Positions 46,067-58,700 of a DNA stretch of 64,000 bases are shown in pieces. Position numbers and translations under genes: made by a program. The notes beneath the pieces were generated by a model that searched no databases, was not told the DNA's origin, and worked only from the letters and a program-made list of their open reading frames with translations. The DNA comes from Antedon mediterranea (taxonomy: Eukaryota; Echinodermata; Crinoidea; Comatulida; Antedonidae): contig NC_092678.1 in NCBI RefSeq assembly GCF_964355755.1, positions 9,832,922 through 9,896,921 on the forward strand, written 5' to 3'. Numbering within the stretch: the stretch's first letter is position 1; the number at the start of each line of letters is the position of its first letter.

Positions 46067-48653
46067 AAAATGGTCTAAAACGTCTCCAAATGCGATTTGA
46101 AGATATTCTGAGCACTTTGGTGTTTTTATGTTAAAAAGTTTTTTCGAAAATCACAAAATGGTCTAAAACGTCTCCAAATGCGATTTGAAGATATTCTGAG
46201 CACTTTGGTGTTTTTATGTTAAAAAGTTTTTTCGAAAATCACAAAATGGTCTAAAACGTCTCCAAATGCGATTTGAAGCTATTCTGTACACTTTGATGTT
46301 TTGTGTGAAAAAGTTTTGTCGAAATGCTCAAAATGGTCTAAAACGTTTTTAAAACGATATTAAGCTATTTTGTGCTCTTTGATGTTTTTGTGTAACCAAG
46401 TTTTATCGAAATGAACAAAATGGTCTAAAACGTCTCCAAATGCGATTTGAAGCTTTTCCAAGCACTTTGCTGTTTTTATGTTAACAAGCTTTTTCGAAAA
46501 TCACAAAATGGTCTAAAACGTCTCCAAATGCGATTTGAAGATATTCTGAGCACTTTGGTGTTTTTATGTTAAAAAGTTTTTTCGAAAATCACAAAATGGT
46601 CTAAAACGTCTCCAAATGCGATTTGAAGATATTCTGAGCACTTTGGTGTTTTTATGTTAAAAAGTTTTTTCGAAAATCACAAAATGGTCTAAAACGTCTC
46701 CAAATGCGATTTGAAGCTATTCTGTACACTTTGATGTTTTGTGTGAAAAAGTTTTGTCGAAATGCTCAAAATGGTCTAAAACGTTTTTAAAACGATATTA
46801 AGCTATTTTGTGCTCTTTGATGTTTTTGTGTAACCAAGTTTTATCGAAATGAACAAAATGGTCTAAAACGTCTCCAAATGCGATTTGAAGCTTTTCCAAG
46901 CACTTTGCTGTTTTTATGTTAACAAGTTTTTTCGAAAATCACAAAATGGTCTAAAACGTCTCAAAATGCGATTTAAAGGTATTCTGAGCACTTTGGTGTT
47001 TTTGTGTGAAAAGTTTTAACGAAATGCTCAAAATTGTCTAAAACGGTTTCTAATGTGATTTTAAGCACTTTGATGTTTTTGTAAAACCAAGTTTCATCGA
47101 AATGAACAAAATGGTCTAAATTGTCTCCAAATGCGATTTGAAGCTTTTCCAAGCACTTTGCTGTTTTTATGTTAACAAGCTTTTTCGAAAATCACAAAAT
47201 GGTCTAAAACGTCTCCAAATGCGATTTGAAGATATTCTGAGCACTTTGGTGTTTTTATGTTAAAAAGTTTTTTCGAAAATCACAAAATGGTCTAAAACGT
47301 CTCCAAATGCGATTTGAAGCTCTTCTGTACACTTTGATGTTTTGTGTGAAAAAGTTTAGTCGAAATGCTCAAAATGGTCTAAAACGTTTTTAAAACGATA
47401 TTAAGCTATTTTGTGCTCTTTGATGTTTTTGTGTAACCAAGTTTCATCGAAAATCACAAAATGGTCTAAAACGTCTCCAAATGCGATTTGAAGATATTCT
47501 GAGCACTTTGGTGTTTTTATGTTAACAAGTTTTTTCGAAAATCACAAAATGGTCTAAAACGTCTCCAAATGCGATTTGAAGATATTCTGAGCACTTTGGT
47601 GTTTTTATGTTAAAAAGTTTTTTCGAAAATCACAAAATGGTCTAAAACGTCTCCAAATGCGATTTGAAGCTATTCTATACACTTTGATGTTTTGTGTTAA
47701 AAAGTTTTGTCGAAATGCTCAAAATGGTTTAAAACGTTTTTAAAACGATATTAAGCTATTTTGTGCTCTTTGATGTTTTTGTGTAACCAAGTTTCATCGA
47801 AATGAACAAAATGGTCTAAAACGTCTCCAAATGCGATTTGAAGCTTTTCCAAGCACTTTGCTGTTTTTATGTTAACAAGTTTTTTCGAAAATCACAAAAT
47901 TGTCTAAAACGTCTCAAAATGCGATTTGAAGGTATTCTGAGCACTTTGGTGTTTTTGTGTGAAAAGTTTTAACGAAAAGCTCAAAATGGTCTAAAACGGT
48001 TCTAATGTGATTTTAAGCACTTTGATGTTTTTGTACAACCAAGTTTCATCGAAATGCTCAAAATGGTCTAAAACGTTTTTAAAACGATATTAAGCTATTT
48101 TGTGCTCTTTGATGTTTTTGCGTTACCAAATTTTTTCGAAAATCACAAAATGGTCTAAAACGTCTCCAAATGCGATTTGAAGCTTTTCTAAGCACTTTGG
48201 TGTTTTTATGTTAACAAGTTTTTTCGAAAATCACAAAATGGTCTAAAACGTCTCAAAATGCGATTTGAAGGTATTCTGAGCACTTTGGTGTTTTTGTGTG
48301 AAAAGTTTTAACGAAATGCTCAAAATGGTCTAAAACGGTTTCTAATTTGATTTTAACCACTTTGATGTTTTTGTGTAACCAAGTTCTTTTCGAAAATCAC
48401 AAAATGGTCTAAAACGTCTCCAAATGCGATTTGAAGCTTTTCTAAGCACTTTGGTGTTTTTATGTTAACAAGTTTTTTCGAAAATCACAAAATGGTCTAA
48501 AACGTCTCAAAATGCGATTTGAAGGTATTCTGAGCACTTTGGTGTTTTTGTGTGAAAAGTTTTAACGAAATGCTCAAAATGGTCTAAAACGGTTTCTAAT
48601 GTTATTTTAACAACTTTGATGTTTTTGTGTAACCAAGTTTTTTCGAAAATCAC
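46067..48653. repeat. Higher-order repeat of 2587 bp, copy B
   Basis: Second, adjacent copy of the unit described for 43480-46066, with the same private variants. It ends where copy-specific gaagatattctg changes to gaagcttttctaag near 48.68 kb. Confidence 0.85.
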
Positions 48654-49538
48654 AAAATGGTCTAAAACGTCTCCAAATGCGATTTGAAGCTTTTCTAAGC
48701 ACTTTGGTGTTTTTATGTTAACAAGTTTTTTCGAAAATCACAAAATGGTCTAAAACGTCTCCAAATGCGATTTGAAGATATTCTGAGCACTTTGGTGTTT
48801 TTCTGTTAAAAAGTATTTTCGAAAATCACAAAATGGTCTAAAACGTCTCCAAATGCAATTTGAAGCTATTCTGTACACTTTGATGTTTTGTGTGAAAAAG
48901 TTTTGTCAAAATGCTCAAAATGGTCTAAAACGTTTTTAAAACGATATTAAGCTATTTTGTGCTCTTTGATGTTTTTGTATAACCAAGTTTTTTCGAAAAT
49001 CACAAAATGGTCTAAAACGTCTCCAAATGCGATTTGAAGCTTTTCTAAACACTTTGGTGTTTTTATGTTAACAAGTTTTTTCGAAAATCACAAAATGGTC
49101 TAAAACGTCTCCAAATCCGATTTGAAGCTATTCTGTACACTTTGATGTTTTGTGTGAAAAAGTTTTGTCGAAATGCTCAAAATGGTCTAAAACGTTTTTA
49201 AAATGATATTAAGCTATTTTGTGCTCTTTGATGTTTTTGTGTAACCAAGTTTCATCGATATGAACAAAATGGTCTAAAACGTCTCAAAATGCGATTTGAA
49301 GGTATTCTGAGCACTTTGGTGTTTTTGGGTGAAAAGTTTTAACGAAATGCTCAAAATGGTCTAAAACGGTTTCTAATGTGATTTTAAGCACTTTGAAGTA
49401 TTTGTAAAAACAAGTTTCATCGAAATGCACAAAATAGTCTAAAACGTCTCCAAATTCGATTTGAAGCTTTTCTAAGCACTTTGGTGTTTTTATGTTAACA
49501 AGTTTTTTCGAAAATCACAAAATGGTCTAAAACGTCTC
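47450..49538. repeat. Segmental satellite block (matches 53.57-55.66 kb)
   Basis: Collinear with 53569-55657 at offset 6119. The blocks share the rare aaatgatatt variant (49201 and 55320) and gttattttaac (48601 and 54720). Outside these limits the copies follow different monomer orders: tttcatcg against ttttttcg on the left, cgtctccaaatg against cgtctcaaaatg on the right. Confidence 0.75.
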
Positions 49539-50101
49539 CAAATGCGATTTGAAGATATTCTGAGCACTTTGGTGTTTTTATGTTAAAAAGTATTTTCGAA
49601 AATCACAAAATGGTCTAAAACGTCTCCAAATGCGATTTGAAGCTCTTCTGTACACTTTGATGTTTTGTGTGAAAAAGTTTAGTCGAAATGCTCAAAATGG
49701 TCTAAAACGTTTTTAAAACGATATTAAGCTATTTTGTGCTCTTTGATGTTTTTGTGTAACCAAGTTTCATCGAAAATCACAAAATGGTCTAAAACGTCTC
49801 CAAATGCGATTTGAAGCTTTTCCAAGCACTTTGCTGTTTTTATGTTAACAAGTTTTTTCGAAAATCACAAAATGGTCTAAAACGTCTCAAAATACGATAT
49901 TAAGCTGTTTTGTGCACTTTGATGATTTGTGTGAAAAGTTTTAACGAAATGCTCAAAATGGTCTAAAACGGTTTCTAATGTGATTTTAAGCACTTTGATG
50001 TTTTTATGTAGCCAAGTTTTTTCGAAAATCACAAAATGGTCAAAAACGTCTCCAAATGCGATTTGAAGCTTTTCTAAGCACTTTGGTGTTTTTATGTTAA
50101 G

Positions 50102-51101
50102 AAGTTTTTTCGAAAATCACAAAATGGTCTAAAACGTCTCCAAATGCGATTTGAAGCTTTTCCAAGCACTTTGCTGTTTTTATGTTAACAATTTTTTTCG
50201 AAAATCATAAAATGGTCTAAAACGTCTCAAAATGCGATTTGAAGGTATTCTGAGCACTTTGGTGTTTTTGTGTGAAAAGTTTTAACGAAATGCTCAAAAT
50301 GGTCTAAAACGGTTCTAATGTGATTTTAAGCACTTTGATGTTTTTGTATAACCAAGTTTCATCGAAATGCACAAAATGGTCTAAAACGTCTCCAAATGCG
50401 ATTTAAAGCTATTCTAGACACTTTGATGTTTTGTGTGAAAAATTTTCTCGAAATGCTCAAAATGGTCTAAAACGTTTTCCAATACCATATTAAGCTATTT
50501 TGTGCAATTTGATGTTTTTGTGTAACCAAGTTTTTTGAAATGCGATTTGAAGATATTCTGAGGACTTTGGTGTTTTTATGTTAAAAAGTTTTTTCGAAAA
50601 TCACAAAATGGTCTAAAACGTCTCCAAATGCGATTTGAAGATATTCTGAGCACTTTGGTGTTTTTATGTTAAAAAGTTTTTTGGAAAATCACAAAATGGT
50701 CTAAAACGACTCCAAATGCGATTTGAAGCTATCCTGTACACTTTGATGTTTTGTGTGAAAAAGTTTTGTCGAAATGCTCAAAATGATCTAAAACGTTTTT
50801 AAAACGATATTAAGCTATTTTGTGCTCTTTGATGTTTTTGTGTATCCAAGTTTCATCGAAATGAACAAAATGGTCTAAAACGTCTCCAAATGCGATTTGA
50901 AAGTATTCTGAGCACTTTGGTGTTTTTGTGTGAAAAGTTTTAACGAAATGCTCAAAATGGTCTAAAACGGTTTCTAATGTGATTTTAACCACTTTGATGT
51001 TTTTGTGTAACCAAGTTCTTTTCGAAAATCACAAAATGGTCTAAAACGTCTCCAAATGCGATTTGAAGCTTTTCTAAGCACTTTGGTGTTTTTATGTTAA
51101 A
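50102..51101. repeat. 1000-bp tandem duplication, copy 1
   Basis: Every base checked recurs exactly 1000 bp downstream; for example tatgttaacaattttttt lies at 50181 and 51181, and the truncated-monomer junction aagttttttgaaatgcg at about 50529 and 51529. The left edge is marked by gaagttttttcg at 50101 against aaagttttttcg at 51101. Confidence 0.9.
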
Positions 51102-52101
51102 AAGTTTTTTCGAAAATCACAAAATGGTCTAAAACGTCTCCAAATGCGATTTGAAGCTTTTCCAAGCACTTTGCTGTTTTTATGTTAACAATTTTTTTCG
51201 AAAATCATAAAATGGTCTAAAACGTCTCAAAATGCGATTTGAAGGTATTCTGAGCACTTTGGTGTTTTTGTGTGAAAAGTTTTAACGAAATGCTCAAAAT
51301 GGTCTAAAACGGTTCTAATGTGATTTTAAGCACTTTGATGTTTTTGTATAACCAAGTTTCATCGAAATGCACAAAATGGTCTAAAACGTCTCCAAATGCG
51401 ATTTAAAGCTATTCTAGACACTTTGATGTTTTGTGTGAAAAATTTTCTCGAAATGCTCAAAATGGTCTAAAACGTTTTCCAATACCATATTAAGCTATTT
51501 TGTGCAATTTGATGTTTTTGTGTAACCAAGTTTTTTGAAATGCGATTTGAAGATATTCTGAGGACTTTGGTGTTTTTATGTTAAAAAGTTTTTTCGAAAA
51601 TCACAAAATGGTCTAAAACGTCTCCAAATGCGATTTGAAGATATTCTGAGCACTTTGGTGTTTTTATGTTAAAAAGTTTTTTGGAAAATCACAAAATGGT
51701 CTAAAACGACTCCAAATGCGATTTGAAGCTATCCTGTACACTTTGATGTTTTGTGTGAAAAAGTTTTGTCGAAATGCTCAAAATGATCTAAAACGTTTTT
51801 AAAACGATATTAAGCTATTTTGTGCTCTTTGATGTTTTTGTGTATCCAAGTTTCATCGAAATGAACAAAATGGTCTAAAACGTCTCCAAATGCGATTTGA
51901 AAGTATTCTGAGCACTTTGGTGTTTTTGTGTGAAAAGTTTTAACGAAATGCTCAAAATGGTCTAAAACGGTTTCTAATGTGATTTTAACCACTTTGATGT
52001 TTTTGTGTAACCAAGTTCTTTTCGAAAATCACAAAATGGTCTAAAACGTCTCCAAATGCGATTTGAAGCTTTTCTAAGCACTTTGGTGTTTTTATGTTAA
52101 A
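51102..52101. repeat. 1000-bp tandem duplication, copy 2
   Basis: Second copy of the 1000-bp unit. Identity continues to about 52158, where gaagctct replaces gaagcttt, because the next monomer begins with the same class a sequence. The near-perfect identity suggests a recent unequal exchange, or an assembly duplication. Confidence 0.9.
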
Positions 52102-55100
52102 AAGTTTTTTCGAAAATCACAAAATGGTCTAAAACGTCTCCAAATGCGATTTGAAGCTCTTCTGTACACTTTGATGTTTTGTGTGAAAAAGTTTTGTCGA
52201 AATGCTCAAAATGGTCTAAAACGTTTTTAAATACGATATTAAGCTGTTTTGTGCACTTTGATGATTTGTGTGAAAAGTTTTAACGAAATGTTCAAAATAG
52301 TCTAAAACGGTTTCTAATGTGATTTTAAGCACTTTGATGTTTTTGTGTAACCAAGTTTTTTCGGAAATCACAAAATGGTCTAAAACGTCTCAAAATGCGA
52401 TTTGAAGCTTTTCTAAGCACTTTGGTGTTTTTATGTTAACAAGTTTTTTCGAAAATCACAAAATGGTCTAAAATTTCTCAAAATGCGATTGAAGGTATTC
52501 TGAGCACTTTGGTGTTTTTGTGTGAAAAGTTTTAACGAAATGCTCAAAATGGTCTAAAACGGTTCTAATGTGATTTTAAGCACTTTGATGTTTTTGTATA
52601 ACCAAGTTTCATCGAAATGCTCAAAATGATGTAAAACGTTTTTAAAACGATATTAAGCTATTTTGTGCTCTTTGATGTTTTTGTGTAACCAAGTTTTTTC
52701 GAAAATCACAAAATGGTCTAAAACGTCTCCAAATGCGATTTGAAGCTTTTCTAAGCACTTTGGTGTTTTTATGTTAACAAGTTTTTTCGAAAATCACAAA
52801 ATGGTCTAAAACGTCTCAAAATGCGATTTGAAGGTATTCTGAGCACTTTGGTGTTTTTGTGTGAAAAGTTTTAACGAAATGCTCAAAATGGTCTAAAACG
52901 GTTTCTAATGTGATTTTAACCACTTTGATGTTTTTGTGTAACCAAGTTTTTTCGAAACTCACAAAATGGTCTAAAACGTCTCCAAATGCGATTTGAAGCT
53001 TTTCTAAGCACTTTGGTGTTTTTATGTTAACAAGTTTTTTCGAAAATCACAAAATGGTCTAAAACGTCTCAAATAGCGATTTGAAGCTATTCTGTACACT
53101 TTGATGTTTTGTGTGAAAAAAGTTTTGTCGAAATGCTCAAAATGGTCTAAAACGTTTTTAAAACGATATTAAGCTATTTTATGCTCTTTGATGTTTTTGT
53201 GTAACCAAGTTTTTTCGAAAATCACAAAATTGTCTAAAACGTCTCCGAATGCGATTTGAAGCTCTTCTGTACACTTTGATGTTTTGTGTGAAAAAGTTTT
53301 CTCGAAATGCTAAAAATGGTATAAAAACGTTTTCCAATACCATATTAAGCTATTTTGTGCAATTTGATGTTTTTGTGTAACCAAGTTTTTTCGAAAATCA
53401 CAAAATTGTCTAAAACGTCTCCGAATGCGATTTGAAGCTCTTCTGTACACTTTGATGTTTTGTGTGAAAAAGTTTTTTCGAAATGCTAAAAATGGTCTAA
53501 AACGTTTTCCAATACCATATTAAGCTATTTTGTGCAATTTGATGTTTTTGTGTAACAAAGTTTTTTCGAAAATCACAAAATGGTCTAAAACGTCTCCAAA
53601 TGCGATTTGAAGATATTCTGAGCACTTTGGTGTTTTTATGTTAACAAGTTTTTTCGAAAATCACAAAATGGTCTAAAACGTCTCCAAATGCGATTTGAAG
53701 ATATTCTGAGCACTTTGGTGTTTTTATGTTAAAAAGTTTTTTCGAAAATCACAAAATGGTCTAAAACGTCTCCAAATGCGATTTGAAGCTATTCTATACA
53801 CTTTGATGTTTTGTGTTAAAAAGTTTTGTCGAAATGCTCAAAATGGTTTAAAACGTTTTTAAAACGATATTAAGCTATTTTGTGCTCTTTGATGTTTTTG
53901 TGTAACCAAGTTTCATCGAAATGAACAAAATGGTCTAAAACGTCTCCAAATGCGATTTGAAGCTTTTCCAAGCACTTTGCTGTTTTTATGTTAACAAGTT
54001 TTTTCGAAAATCACAAAATTGTCTAAAACGTCTCAAAATGCGATTTGAAGGTATTCTGAGCACTTTGGTGTTTTTGTGTGAAAAGTTTTAACGAAAAGCT
54101 CAAAATGGTCTAAAACGGTTCTAATGTGATTTTAAGCACTTTGATGTTTTTGTACAACCAAGTTTCATCGAAATGCTCAAAATGGTCTAAAACGTTTTTA
54201 AAACGATATTAAGCTATTTTGTGCTCTTTGATGTTTTTGCGTTACCAAGTTTTTTCGAAAATCACAAAATGGTCTAAAACGTCTCCAAATGCGATTTGAA
54301 GCTTTTCTAAGCACTTTGGTGTTTTTATGTTAACAAGTTTTTTCGAAAATCACAAAATGGTCTAAAACGTCTCAAAATGCGATTTGAAGGTATTCTGAGC
54401 ACTTTGGTGTTTTTGTGTGAAAAGTTTTAACGAAATGCTCAAAATGGTCTAAAACGGTTTCTAATTTGATTTTAACCACTTTGATGTTTTTGTGTAACCA
54501 AGTTCTTTTCGAAAATCACAAAATGGTCTAAAACGTCTCCAAATGCGATTTGAAGCTTTTCTAAGCACTTTGGTGTTTTTATGTTAACAAGTTTTTTCGA
54601 AAATCACAAAATGGTCTAAAACGTCTCAAAATGCGATTTGAAGGTATTCTGAGCACTTTGGTGTTTTTGTGTGAAAAGTTTTAACGAAATGCTCAAAATG
54701 GTCTAAAACGGTTTCTAATGTTATTTTAACAACTTTGATGTTTTTGTGTAACCAAGTTTTTTCGAAAATCACAAAATGGTCTAAAACGTCTCCAAATGCG
54801 ATTTGAAGCTTTTCTAAGCACTTTGGTGTTTTTATGTTAACAAGTTTTTTCGAAAATCACAAAATGGTCTAAAACGTCTCCAAATGCGATTTGAAGATAT
54901 TCTGAGCACTTTGGTGTTTTTCTGTTAAAAAGTATTTTCGAAAATCACAAAATGGTCTAAAACGTCTCCAAATGCAATTTGAAGCTATTCTGTACACTTT
55001 GATGTTTTGTGTGAAAAAGTTTTGTCAAAATGCTCAAAATGGTCTAAAACGTTTTTAAAACGATATTAAGCTATTTTGTGCTCTTTGATGTTTTTGTATA

Positions 55101-55797
55101 ACCAAGTTTTTTCGAAAATCACAAAATGGTCTAAAACGTCTCCAAATGCGATTTGAAGCTTTTCTAAACACTTTGGTGTTTTTATGTTAACAAGTTTTTT
55201 CGAAAATCACAAAATGGTCTAAAACGTCTCCAAATCCGATTTGAAGCTATTCTGTACACTTTGATGTTTTGTGTGAAAAAGTTTTGTCGAAATGCTCAAA
55301 ATGGTCTAAAACGTTTTTAAAATGATATTAAGCTATTTTGTGCTCTTTGATGTTTTTGTGTAACCAAGTTTCATCGATATGAACAAAATGGTCTAAAACG
55401 TCTCAAAATGCGATTTGAAGGTATTCTGAGCACTTTGGTGTTTTTGGGTGAAAAGTTTTAACGAAATGCTCAAAATGGTCTAAAACGGTTTCTAATGTGA
55501 TTTTAAGCACTTTGAAGTATTTGTAAAAACAAGTTTCATCGAAATGCACAAAATAGTCTAAAACGTCTCCAAATGCGATTTGAAGCTTTTCTAAGCACTT
55601 TGGTGTTTTTATGTTAACAAGTTTTTTCGAAAATCACAAAATGGTCTAAAACGTCTCAAAATGCGATTTGAAGGTATTCTGAGCACTTTGGTGTTTTTGT
55701 GTGAAAAGTTTTAACGAAATGCTCAAAATGGTCTAAAACGGTTTCTAATGTTATTTTAACAACTTTGATGTTTTTGTGTAACCAAGTTTTTTCGAAA

Positions 55798-58700
55798 ATC
55801 ACAAAATGGTCTAAAATGTCTCCAAATGCGATTTGAAGCTTTTCCAAGCACTTTGCTGTTTTTATGTTAACAAGCTTTTTCGAAAATCACAAAATGGTCT
55901 AAAACGTCTCCAAATGTGATTTGAAGATATTCTGAGCACTTTGGTGTTTTTATGTTAAAAAGTTTTTTCGAAAATCACAAAATGGTCTAAAACGTCTCCA
56001 AATGCGATTTGAAGATATTCTGAGCACTTTGGTGTTTTTATGTTAAAAAGTTTTTTCGAAAATCACAAAATGGTCTAAAACGTCTCCAAATGCGATTTGA
56101 AGCTATTCTGTACACTTTGATGTTTTGTGTGAAAAAGTTTTGTCGAAATGCTCAAAATGGTTTAAAACGTTTTTAAAACGATATTAAGCTATTTTGTGCT
56201 CTTTGATGTTTTTGTATAACCAAGTTTCATCGAAATGCACAAAATGGTCTAAAACGTCTCCAAATACGATTTGAAGCTTTTCCAAGCACTTTGCTGTTTT
56301 TATGTTAACAAGTTTTTTCGAAAATCACAAAATGGTCTAAAACGTCTCAAAATGCGATTTGAAGGTATTCTGAGCACTTTGGTGTTTTTGTGTGAAAAGT
56401 TTTAACGAAAAGCTCAAAATGGTCTAAAACGGTTCTAATGTGATTTTAAGCACTTTGATGTTTTTGTACAACCAAGTTTCATCGAAATGCTCAAAATGGT
56501 CTAAAACGTTTTTAAAACGATATTAAGCTATTTTGTGCTCTTTGATGTTTTTGTGTAACCAAGTTTTTTTCGAAAATCACAAAATGGTCTAAAACGTCTC
56601 CAAATGCGATTTGAAGCTTTTCTAAGCACTTTGGTGTTTTTATGTTAACAAGTTTTTTCGAAAATCGCAAAATGGTCTAAAACGTCTCAAAATGCGATTT
56701 GAAGGTATTCTGAGCACTTTGGTGTTTTTGTGTGAAAAGTTTTAACGAAATGCTCAAAATGGTCTAAAACGGTTTCTAATGTGATTTTAACCACTTTGAT
56801 GTTTTTGTGTAACCAAGTTCTTTTCGAAAATCACAAAATGGTCTAAAACGTCTCCAAATGCGATTTGAAGCTTTTCTAAGCACTTTGGTGTTTTTATGTT
56901 AACAAGTTTTTTCGAAAATCACAAAATGGTCTAAAACGTCTCAAAATGCGATTTGAAGGTATTCTGAGCACTTTGGTGTTTTTGTGTGAAAAGTTTTAAC
57001 GAAATGCTCAAAATGGTCTAAAACGGTTTCTAATGTGATTTTAACCACTTTGATGTTTTTGTGTAACCAAGTTTTTTCGAAAATCACAAAATGGTCTAAA
57101 ACGTCTCCAAATGCGATTTGAAGCTTTTCTAAGCACTTTGGTGTTTTTATGTTAACAAGTTTTTTCGAAAATCACAAAATGGTCTAAAACGTCTCAAATA
57201 GCGATTTGAAGCTATTCTGTACACTTTGATGTTTTGTGTGAAAAAGTTTTGTCGAAATGCTCAAAATGGTTTAAAACGTTTTTAAAACGATATTAAGCTA
57301 TTTTGTGCTCTTTGATGTTTTTGTATAACCAAGTTTCATCGAAATGCACAAAATGGTCTAAAACGTCTCCAAATACGATTTGAAGCTTTTCCAAGCACTT
57401 TGCTGTTTTTATGTTAACAAGTTTTTTCGAAAATCACAAAATGGTCTAAAACGTCTCAAAATGCGATTTGAAGGTATTCTGAGCACTTTGGTGTTTTTGT
57501 GTGAAAAGTTTTAACGAAAAGCTCAAAATGGTCTAAAACGGTTCTAATGTGATTTTAAGCACTTTGATGTTTTTGTACAACCAAGTTTCATCGAAATGCT
57601 CAAAATGGTCTAAAACGTTTTTAAAACGATATTAAGCTATTTTGTGCTCTTTGATGTTTTTGTGTAACCAAGTTTTTTTCGAAAATCACAAAATGGTCTA
57701 AAACGTCTCCAAATGCGATTTGAAGCTTTTTTAAGCACTTTGGTGTTTTTATGTTAACAAGTTTTTTCGAAAATCGCAAAATGGTCTAAAACGTCTCAAA
57801 ATGCGATTTGAATGTATTCTGAGCACTTTGGTGTTTTTGTGTGAAAAGTTTTAACGAAATGCTCAAAATGGTCTAAAACGGTTTCTAATGTGATTTTAAC
57901 CACTTTGATGTTTTTGTGTAACCAAGTTCTTTTCGAAAATCACAAAATGGTCTAAAACGTCTCCAAATGCGATTTGAAGCTTTTCTAAGCACTTTGGTGT
58001 TTTTATGTTAACAAGTTTTTTCGAAAATCACAAAATGGTCTAAAACGTCTCAAAATGCGATTTGAAGGTATTCTGAGCACTTTGGTGTTTTTGTGTGAAA
58101 AGTTTTAACGAAATGCTCAAAATGGTCTAAAACGGTTTCTAATGTGATTTTAACCACTTTGATGTTTTTGTGTAACCAAGTTTTTTCGAAAATCACAAAA
58201 TGGTCTAAAACGTCTCCAAATGCGATTTGAAGCTTTTCTAAGCACTTTGGTGTTTTTATGTTAACAAGTTTTTTCGAAAATCACAAAATGGTCTAAAACG
58301 TCTCAAATAGCGATTTGAAGCTATTCTGTACACTTTGATGTTTTGTGTGAAAAAAGTTTTGTCGAAATGCTCAAAATGGTCTAAAACGTTTTTAAAACGA
58401 TATTAAGCTATTTTGTGCTCTTTGATGTTTTTGTGTAACCAAGTTTTATCGAAATGAACAAAATGGTCTAAAACGTCTCCAAATGCGATTTGAAGCTTTT
58501 CCAAGCACTTTGCTGTTTTTATGTTAACAAGTTTTTTCGAAAATCACAAAATGGTCTAAAACATCTCCAAATGCGATTTGAAGATATTCTGAGCACTTTG
58601 GTGTTTTTATGTTAAAAAGTTTTTTCGAAAATCACAAAATGGTCTAGAACGTCTCCAAATGCGATTTGAAGCTCTTCTGTACACTTTGATGTTTTGTGTG

